A stretch of 64,000 nt of DNA, taken from assembly GCF_026151205.1 (NCBI RefSeq), contig NC_087073.1:3987001-4051000 (forward strand). Direction: 5' to 3'. Shown in pieces: positions 57,227 through 64,000 of the stretch. The position numbers were made by a program, and so were the translations under genes. The number at the start of each line of letters is the position of its first letter. The first letter of the stretch is position 1. Source of the DNA: Bolinopsis microptera (taxonomy: Eukaryota; Ctenophora; Tentaculata; Lobata; Bolinopsidae). Under the pieces are notes generated by a model, which ran no database searches, was not told where the DNA came from, and worked only from the letters and a program-made list of their open reading frames with translations.

Positions 57227-60200
57227 TTAAAAGTGCCACTGTTCACGTAGTCTCTCTAAATACGTCTTCAACTTCAGTCCCCCAAACTCTATTTCCAATC
57301 CATTATCAGCGGTAGGGATCTCTTCCTCGGTAGGATGTTCACTGGTGAAAGGCGAAGAGGATGTATCATCTGTAACTTTAGTGATGGGCTCTGTGGGATG
57401 TTCAGTGGTATAGTATATGGACGAGAAATCAGTTGTAGGGTCACCGTTCTCCTCACAGTATAGATACAAGTCATTGTAGTATTGTCCATTCTTTTCAGTT
57501 TCATATGTACAGTGGGGTATATCTGTTGCATTATCTGGGCATGTTACTCTCTTTATCAAAGTGTTGATCCCACCTCCCATCTTATAGAGTTCTTCAGGGA
57601 AATATAGGTAATCCGCATTTGTTCTCATTTGTTGCATTTTCTTGTATCCACGACTCTCACAGATCAGATCAGCCACCTTGGAGCTGGTTCCAGAAGCCCC
57701 CACCGTTCCAATATCTACTAGTTCACCCGTCTCTTTTGTAATTAGAGCTGCAATAACCAAGCCCTCTTGTCCATCATATCTGTTGTCGATATCCTCCTCT
57801 TGACGAATCATGTAGAAGACAAGTGCCAACTCGGGACTATCTCTTTCCTTCGTCCTACAAGAAACCTCAGCAAATACAATCCCCTCTCTAATGCCAGCAT
57901 CGTTTGAAGCATTGACTCGAGCTATAAAGAAAGAACTAAAAGGTAGGCCAGAGATCGTGTCAAAATTATCAGATGTTGAAATCTCAGTCCAGTTGGCAGT
58001 CCCGACTAATTGCCATTGGACATTATAATTTGTAGCTCCTTCGACAGCATCCCAAGTCAGTGTAACATTAGAGTATTCCGGGAAAGCATTCAAATTGGTC
58101 ACTCCAGCGGTTGGGGGTTCAAGGATATTGAGAGTTATCTCATTAGAATAAGTAAATATAGGAGATAGAGACAGAGTGCAGCTAAACTTTCTTGCATCTA
58201 TAGCCGTGACATTCTTAATGACGAGGGAAGCAACTCCACTATCGTTATCAATCCAGTAGTAGACTCTTTGTTCCGGATCTTCCAGGCTCACAATATCTCC
58301 GTAGATTGGGTCCGACCAAATGGATTCATTGTCGACTTCAATGTCGCCATGATACCGATTACGAGTATAAGGCTTTCCAGGTGTCCTAGAATAATCGTAT
58401 ACGTATATAATAGTGCATAAGATGGTCACTGCCTGCTGCCAAACAATTGGTCCATCATACATTGATGGGGCAACAGAAATTAGGATATCCTGTATATCGT
58501 CCTTTGTCCTAAAGGAAACCTCGGCAGGATCAATTCCCTCACGTATTCCAGCATGGTTTGAAGCACTGACTCGAGTTATTATGTCAGACCTGACAGGTAG
58601 GTCCACAATCCTGTAATTATTATAAGAAATTGTAATCTCTGTCCAGTTGGTAGACCCGACAAATTGCCATTGGACATTGTAATTTGTGGCTCCCTCAACG
58701 AAATTCCAAGTCAGGCGGGCGCTGTTGAATTCCGGGAAAGCATTCAAGTTGGTTACTCCAGCGGTGGGGGGTTCAAGGATATGGAGGGTGATGTCATTAG
58801 AATTTCCTTTACGAGATACCATACAACCAAACCTTCTTGTATCTATGGCCGTGACGTTCTTAATGACGAGGGAAGCAACTCCAATATCGTCATCAGACCA
58901 AAAATAAACTCTTTGTTCTGGATCTTCCAGGCTCACAATGTCTCCGTAGATTGGATCCGAATAAATGGATTCTGACGTTTCTCCGACTACCATGTCGCCA
59001 TACATACGATTTCCAGGTTTCCATGAGCATAAAATGGTCACTTCCTGCTGCCAAACAATTGGTCCATCATCCATTGATGGGAAAACGGAAAGTTGGATAC
59101 CATCTATCTCTTCATTTGTCTTAAAGAAAACCTCGGCAGATGCAATCCCCTCCCTTATTCCAGCGTCGTTTGAAGCACTGACTCGAGCTGTAACGAAGAA
59201 AGAAACAGTAGGTAGGCCCGAGATTGTGGAAAAATTATTAGAAGTTTCAATCTCTGTCCAGTTGGCAGACCCGGCTGACTGCCATTGGACCTTGTAATTT
59301 GTGGCTCCTTCCACCGCATCCCAAGTCAGGTTGGCACTGGTGAATTCTGGGAAAGCATTCAAATTGGTTACTCCAGCTGTGGGGGGTTCAAGGATATCGA
59401 GAGTGATCTCATTAGAAGCTCCATGACGAGGTACAAAACAGCCAAACTTTCTCGCATCTGTGGCCGTAACGTTCTTAATGACGAGGGAAGCAGCTCCAAT
59501 ATCGTTATCAATCCAGTAGTAAACTCGTTGTTCTGGATCTTCCAGGCTCACAATATCTCCGTAGATTGGATCCTCCAGGAGGAATTTATCGTCGACAAAA
59601 ATGTTGCCATGAAAACGATTTCCAGGTAGCGAGCATAAAATGGTCACTGTCTGCTGCCAAGTAATTGGTCCATCATCCATTGATGGGACAACAGCAAGTT
59701 GGATAACACTTATCTGTTCCTTTGTCCTAAAGGAAACCTCGGCAGATGAAATCCCCTCTCTAATGCCAGCATCGTTTGAAGCACTGACCAGAGCCACGAA
59801 GAAAGAACCAGTAGGTAGGCCCAAGATACAGTAAACATTATTAGAAGTTGCAATCTCTGTCCAGTTGGCAGACCCGGCTGACTGCCATTGGACCTTGTAA
59901 TTTGTGGCTCCCTCCACAGCATCCCAAGTCAGGTTGGCGCTGGTGAATCCTGGGAAAGCATTCAAGTGGGGTACTCCAGCTTTGGGGGGTTCAAGGATAT
60001 CAAGAGTGATGGCATTAGAATTTCCTTTACGAGATACTGAACAGCCAAACGTTCTTGCATCTATGGCCGTGACGTTCTTAATGACAAGGGAAGCAGCTCC
60101 AATATCGTCATCAGTCCATAAATAAACTCTTTGTTCTGGATCGTTCAGTTGCACAATCTCTCCGTAGATTGGATCCGACCAAATGGATCCTTCCTCTTCT

Positions 60201-61684
60201 CCGACTACAATTTCGCCATACATACGATTTCCAGGTTGCCATGAACATAAAATGGTCACTGCCTGCTGCCAAATAATTGGTCCATCATCCATGGATGGGA
60301 GAACGGAAATTTGGATACCACCTATCTCTTCATTCGTCCTAAAGGAAACTTCGACAGATGCAATCCCCTCCCTTATTCCAGCATCGTTTGAAGCACTGAC
60401 TCGAGCTGTAATGTAGAAAGAAACAGTAGGTAGGCCCGAGATTGTGGAAAAATTATTAGAAGTTTCAATCTCTGTCCAGTTGGCAGTCCCGACTAATTGC
60501 CATTTGACATTATAATTTGTAGCTCCTTCGACAGCATCCCAAGTCAGTGTAACATTAGAGTATTCCGGGAAAGCATTCAAATTGGTCACTCCAGCGGTTG
60601 GGGGTTCAAGGATATTGAGAGTTATCTCATTAGAATAAGTAAATATAGGAGATAGAGACAGAGTGCAGCTAAACTTTCTTGCATCTATAGCCGTGACATT
60701 CTTAATGACGAGGGAAGCAACTCCACTATCGTTATCAATCCAGTAGTAGACTCTTTGTTCCGGATCTTCCAGGCTCACAATATCTCCGTAGATTGGGTCC
60801 GACCAAATGGATTCATTGTCGACTTCAATGTCGCCATGATAACGATTACCAGTATAAGGCTTTCCAGGTGTCCAAGAATAATCGTATACGTATATAATAG
60901 TGCATAAGATGGTCACTGCCTGCTGCCAAACAATTGGTCCATCATACATTGATGGGGCAACAGAAATTATGATATCCTGTATATCGTCCTTTGTCCTAAA
61001 GGAAACCTCGGCAGGATCAATGCCCTCACGTATTCCAGCATGGTTTGAAGCACTGACTCGAGTTATTATGTCAGACCTGAGAGGTAGGTCCGCAATCCTG
61101 TAATCATTATTAGAAGTTGTAATCTCTGTCCAGTTGGTAGACCCGACAAATTGCCATTGGACATTGTAATTTGTGGCTCCCTCAACGAAATTCCAAGTCA
61201 GGCGGGCGCTGTTGAATTCCGGGAAAGCATTCAAGTTGGTTACTCCAGCGGTGGGGGGTTCAAGGATATGGAGAGTGATGTCATTGGAATTTCCTTTACG
61301 AGATACCATACAACCAAACCTTCTTGTATCTATGGCCGTGACGTTCTTAATGACGAGGGAAGCAACTCCAATATCGTCATCAGACCAAAAATAAACTCTT
61401 TGTTCTGGATCTTCCAGGCTCACAATGTCTCCGTAGATTGGATCCGAATAAATGGATTCTGACGTTTCTCCGACTACCATGTCGCCATACATACGATTTC
61501 CAGGTTTCCATGAGCATAAAATGGTCACTTCCTGCTGCCAAACAATTGGACCATCATCCATTGATGGGAAAACGGAAAGTTGGATGTCATCGGTGTTACC
61601 CATCTTTCCGTTGTCATCACTTATAACTATCAGATTGCATAGTGTTTGCAATACCACTACAGTGATGCAAAGTCTTCGTAGCAT
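57227..61684 (-). CDS. Large secreted Ig/FN3 repeat protein with SRCR-like domain, single exon
   Basis: A 1485-residue uninterrupted frame. Residues 1-22 are a signal peptide (ITVVVLQTLCNLIVI). Six Ig-FN3 pairs of about 200 residues follow: each Ig opens PSMDDGPIVWQQEVTILC (first pair Cys57 and Cys125) and each FN3 carries NLNAFPE, LTWDAVEGATNYNVQWQ and ARVSASNDAGIREGI. Pairs 5-6 are almost identical to pairs 1-2, from a DNA duplication with an offset of 2487 bp. Residues about 1307-1411 are SRCR-like (VADLICESRGY, RVTCPDNATDIPHC, LYLYC; four cysteines). A Thr/Pro-rich stalk and a charged tail end in REQWHF. No transmembrane helix is seen, so it is probably secreted or matrix-bound. Architecture suggests adhesion, immunity or allorecognition, by inference only. 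An acceptor-like CACTGTTTTAG stands just before the ATG. Confidence 0.92.
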   Translation of the reverse strand: MLRRLCITVVVLQTLCNLIVISDDNGKMGNTDDIQLSVFPSMDDGPIVWQQEVTILCSWKPGNRMYGDMVVGETSESIYSDPIYGDIVSLEDPEQRVYFWSDDDIGVASLVIKNVTAIDTRRFGCMVSRKGNSNDITLHILEPPTAGVTNLNAFPEFNSARLTWNFVEGATNYNVQWQFVGSTNWTEITTSNNDYRIADLPLRSDIITRVSASNHAGIREGIDPAEVSFRTKDDIQDIIISVAPSMYDGPIVWQQAVTILCTIIYVYDYSWTPGKPYTGNRYHGDIEVDNESIWSDPIYGDIVSLEDPEQRVYYWIDNDSGVASLVIKNVTAIDARKFSCTLSLSPIFTYSNEITLNILEPPTAGVTNLNAFPEYSNVTLTWDAVEGATNYNVKWQLVGTANWTEIETSNNFSTISGLPTVSFYITARVSASNDAGIREGIASVEVSFRTNEEIGGIQISVLPSMDDGPIIWQQAVTILCSWQPGNRMYGEIVVGEEEGSIWSDPIYGEIVQLNDPEQRVYLWTDDDIGAASLVIKNVTAIDARTFGCSVSRKGNSNAITLDILEPPKAGVPHLNAFPGFTSANLTWDAVEGATNYKVQWQSAGSANWTEIATSNNVYCILGLPTGSFFVALVSASNDAGIREGISSAEVSFRTKEQISVIQLAVVPSMDDGPITWQQTVTILCSLPGNRFHGNIFVDDKFLLEDPIYGDIVSLEDPEQRVYYWIDNDIGAASLVIKNVTATDARKFGCFVPRHGASNEITLDILEPPTAGVTNLNAFPEFTSANLTWDAVEGATNYKVQWQSAGSANWTEIETSNNFSTISGLPTVSFFVTARVSASNDAGIREGIASAEVFFKTNEEIDGIQLSVFPSMDDGPIVWQQEVTILCSWKPGNRMYGDMVVGETSESIYSDPIYGDIVSLEDPEQRVYFWSDDDIGVASLVIKNVTAIDTRRFGCMVSRKGNSNDITLHILEPPTAGVTNLNAFPEFNSARLTWNFVEGATNYNVQWQFVGSTNWTEITISYNNYRIVDLPVRSDIITRVSASNHAGIREGIDPAEVSFRTKDDIQDILISVAPSMYDGPIVWQQAVTILCTIIYVYDYSRTPGKPYTRNRYHGDIEVDNESIWSDPIYGDIVSLEDPEQRVYYWIDNDSGVASLVIKNVTAIDARKFSCTLSLSPIFTYSNEITLNILEPPTAGVTNLNAFPEYSNVTLTWDAVEGATNYNVQWQLVGTANWTEISTSDNFDTISGLPFSSFFIARVNASNDAGIREGIVFAEVSCRTKERDSPELALVFYMIRQEEDIDNRYDGQEGLVIAALITKETGELVDIGTVGASGTSSKVADLICESRGYKKMQQMRTNADYLYFPEELYKMGGGINTLIKRVTCPDNATDIPHCTYETEKNGQYYNDLYLYCEENGDPTTDFSSIYYTTEHPTEPITKVTDDTSSSPFTSEHPTEEEIPTADNGLEIEFGGLKLKTYLERLREQWHF

Positions 61685-61699
61685 ATCAGCTGCTAAAAC

Positions 61700-62376
61700 A
61701 GTGAAAAATTACTTAAAATGTGCAGCGATGGTTTCACGTATCTTTAAAAGTAAAATTGAATGAACTTTAATCGAATCATATAATACTTATTATAAGATGT
61801 ATTGACTATTGATACTTTTGTTTTGTACCGAGCAACTCTTAAAAATCTAAATTACATATTTGTAACTTGAATATGAAATATGTTTGAGCAACAAACGAGA
61901 GTGTGAAGAAACATCACCAATTTAATGAAACAGAATCAATGTCAGACCACACCGAGCTGCATCAGCACAGATGAAAACTGCACTTTCATAGCTTTGAGTT
62001 TAGAAAATATAAACTCAACCAATCATGAGTTGTGGGGCGTTGTAGTAATTTTCATTGGAGCATCGAAAGCAGCTGCTGTTGAAGAATTGGGCACAACAGT
62101 ATGATCCAACACGTGCTTTGACTTCAATAACACATGCTTTGACTCCTGTGCTTTTATTCTACATTATCTGATGGCAAATTTATTCTTTTAAACTGGTTGT
62201 TGAGTTGCTCCGTTTTTATTAAAAGTTTGAAATGTTTTTTCTTTGTGATTCACGTGGTTCAAAACTTTTCAGCGCCTGGTATAAAGGTAAAAAGATGGTT
62301 GTTTCAGCACCTGGTATTTCAGTTCAGTAATTACACTTTTCAATACGTTTGTGCTCGCTTATCAGTTACTTATCAT
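61700..62376. other. 5' flank of the adhesion gene and leader of ORF1 copy 2
   Basis: The minus-strand promoter of the Ig/FN3 gene is expected here. CCAATCATGAG near 62019 is a possible CCAAT element. GTATAAAG at 62279-62286 matches the bases after the poly(A) run at 63653-63660 and may be a target duplication. Confidence 0.35.
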
Positions 62377-63652
62377 TACGTTGATAAGACTTGCTTGTTT
62401 AACCGGTGCCGTGGTTGTGTGATGTATAAATCGGAGAAATACGTGGCTTATAAGCTTGATGAAGTGAAAGATGATGCAGCTGAATGGATCCGGAAAACTC
62501 TTGGGCTTGCTAAAGTAGATCATGTTAACGCGTGTGCAGTTCAGAGTTTCAGTGGTAAAAGAGAAATCTCCAGGGAAGTCATGGCTCAGAGTCTTAACGC
62601 TGCGTTAAAAGTTATGTATAGACAGTCGTTGTACATTAATCAGCTAGAGAAATATAATCAGAAATTGCATTCCGATGTAATTGACAATCAGGGGACAGTA
62701 GTTGTATTGCAGAAAGAGCTGCTAGTTGCCAAAGACAAGCAACTTGATGACTTGAAATCTGTTGTTGTAGCATCAGTCGAGGATACTGTGAAATCAGAGT
62801 TGAAGACATACAGCGCCGCAGTACAGGCATCAAAAACCTCAGCAGCAGGTCCTTTGTTGCATTCGGATAGAAACATTTTGAAGAATGTCATCAAGGATGT
62901 TGTGGCAGAAGGAGACCGAAGTCGGAATCTGATGTTATTTGGTATTAAAGAGGAGAAAGGTGAGCTGTTATGCGACAAGGTCGCTCAAGTGTTGTTGGAA
63001 CTTAATGAAAAGCCAAAAATAGAAGCTAGCAGAATTGGTTTGAACAAACCCAAGGATAAGAAACAAGTGGCTGACAGACCTGTTAAGGTGACTTTGACGA
63101 GCTCCACAATCGTGCAGCAGATTTTGACTAGAGCAAGGCATCTCCGTAGCTCAGAACGTTTCAGTAAAGTTTTTATCAGTCCAGATAGGTCTCCAGAGGA
63201 ACGTGCCGAACAGCAAAAGCTTGTTTTAGAACTCAAGAAGAGATCAAACGACGAGCCAGATAAGAGACACTTCATAAAAGGAGGCAAAGTATGTAGTGTG
63301 GACAAAATTGTTGTTTGAAATGTGTTAAGACCGAGTTTTGCTTGGATTTATGGATTCCTGGTTCGCTAAGATTTTAATTTTTTTTGATAAGCTTCTAAAT
63401 CATATTCGTCTTTCAACACAAGACTGTCAGTCTTCTAGAATTTTGTTTTGATTCGTGTATTAAGCTGATGTATTTAATCTTACTTCCAGGTCCATAATTT
63501 CGTGTGGAGTATATTTTTAGAGTTATTTAGGTTTTATATTAGCAGATTTAGGTATATAATTATTGTATATTATTGTATGTATAAATTCTTGAGTAAACAT
63601 TAACCAGTAAACAAAGCTGGTTCCCAAAAAAAAAAAAAAAAAAAAAAAAAAA
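62377..63652 (+). mobile_element. ORF1-like retroelement unit, copy 2, with poly(A) tail
   Basis: Collinear with 51889-53140 and ending in 27 adenines at 63626-63652, as for a retroposed RNA. If GTATAAAG (62279-62286 and 63653-63660) is the target duplication, the insert includes about 90 bp of leader that copy 1 lacks. Confidence 0.8.
62422..63318 (+). CDS. LINE ORF1-like coiled-coil/RRM-like protein, copy 2
   Basis: 298 codons, differing from copy 1 at about eight residues (for example Asp/His in GPLLHSDRN, Leu/Arg in RSSERFSKV, Tyr/Phe in RHFIKGG). Domains are as in copy 1. The frame is open upstream to 62197, but homology with copy 1 starts only at 62377, so the shared ATG at 62422 is chosen. 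The intact frame and poly(A) tail indicate recent retroposition by machinery acting in trans, since no reverse transcriptase is encoded next to it. Confidence 0.75.
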   Translation: MYKSEKYVAYKLDEVKDDAAEWIRKTLGLAKVDHVNACAVQSFSGKREISREVMAQSLNAALKVMYRQSLYINQLEKYNQKLHSDVIDNQGTVVVLQKELLVAKDKQLDDLKSVVVASVEDTVKSELKTYSAAVQASKTSAAGPLLHSDRNILKNVIKDVVAEGDRSRNLMLFGIKEEKGELLCDKVAQVLLELNEKPKIEASRIGLNKPKDKKQVADRPVKVTLTSSTIVQQILTRARHLRSSERFSKVFISPDRSPEERAEQQKLVLELKKRSNDEPDKRHFIKGGKVCSVDKIVV

Positions 63653-63713
63653 GTATAAAGATGGGCGTTTCATGTTATTGTTTTCTTGAGTGATCTTTTT
63701 GTTTTCACGTTTT

Positions 63714-63719
63714 TTTCTC

Positions 63720-63787
<68 letters not shown>

Positions 63788-63806
63788 TCTCTCTCCTTCT
63801 CTCTCC

Positions 63807-63897
<91 letters not shown>
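63714..63897. repeat. (CT)n microsatellite
   Basis: About 180 bp of nearly pure CT with CCTT and CTAT interruptions. The open frame across it is an artefact. Confidence 0.97.
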
Positions 63898-63899
<2 letters not shown>

Positions 63900-64000
63900 A
63901 TCTCTTGTTGAGCTCCACAAAGGTTGTCCACATCAATGCTCTTTTCACCATCTGCTGTATAATAGAGAATGTTTTTAGAGCGCCTCTATTCACTATTTAT
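63898..64000. other. Window edge, nothing recognised
   Basis: Too short to assign. Confidence 0.4.

Noticed and set aside
58413-61763. Many + strand frames of 60-110 codons
   Set aside because: Antisense shadows of the repeated Ig/FN3 coding sequence; they recur at the same 2487-bp offset.
63690-63911. 73-codon frame of Leu-Ser repeats
   Set aside because: It is the (CT)n microsatellite.

Overview
The window is nuclear DNA from an animal, most likely an early-branching marine invertebrate such as a cnidarian. The reasons are AT-rich DNA, many GT-AG introns of about 60 nt to several kb, clear metazoan orthologues (WDR37, type I PIP5K, a PIM-like kinase), a large secreted Ig/FN3 protein, and abundant hAT and mariner non-autonomous elements, LINE pieces and satellites. 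No operons, CRISPR arrays, rRNA or convincing tRNA genes were seen. The species assignment is inference only.

Layout, left to right. Positions 1-2.4 kb hold minisatellites. At 2.5-3.9 kb (+) lies a beta-1,4-GalNAc-transferase-like gene broken by three frame changes. Positions 3.9-10.2 kb hold no convincing gene. At 10.2-11.1 kb (-) are possible exons of a membrane protein. WDR37 lies at 11.15-18.03 kb (-) in six exons with exact splice phasing, but its C-terminal exon was not found; one of its introns carries a 1.4-kb hAT element. Positions 18-21.5 kb are rich in transposon repeats. At 21.6-25.1 kb (-) is a SWIM zinc-finger gene or pseudogene whose acidic exon is split by a 149-bp hAT MITE, with two interleaved satellite families in its intron. 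Positions 25.51-29.78 kb are a very homogeneous 91-bp satellite of about 47 copies.

The central locus is a type I phosphatidylinositol-4-phosphate 5-kinase on the minus strand. Its kinase core runs in eleven exons from 43.60 to 32.68 kb, with likely N-terminal exons reaching 49.17 kb. An intronless PIM-like kinase with a myristoylation/palmitoylation-type N-terminus is nested in one PIP5K intron on the same strand. Both proteins would act at membranes, but that parallel is inference.

The right part holds LINE pieces, two nearly identical ORF1-like genes (51.9 and 62.4 kb, the second with a poly(A) tail), several MITEs whose target-site duplications can be read directly, an 839-bp mariner-type element with long inverted arms, and a single-exon 1485-residue secreted protein on the minus strand (57.2-61.7 kb) with six Ig-FN3 pairs and a C-terminal SRCR-like domain. 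The window ends in a (CT)n tract. The two ORF1 copies flank the adhesion gene in direct orientation.
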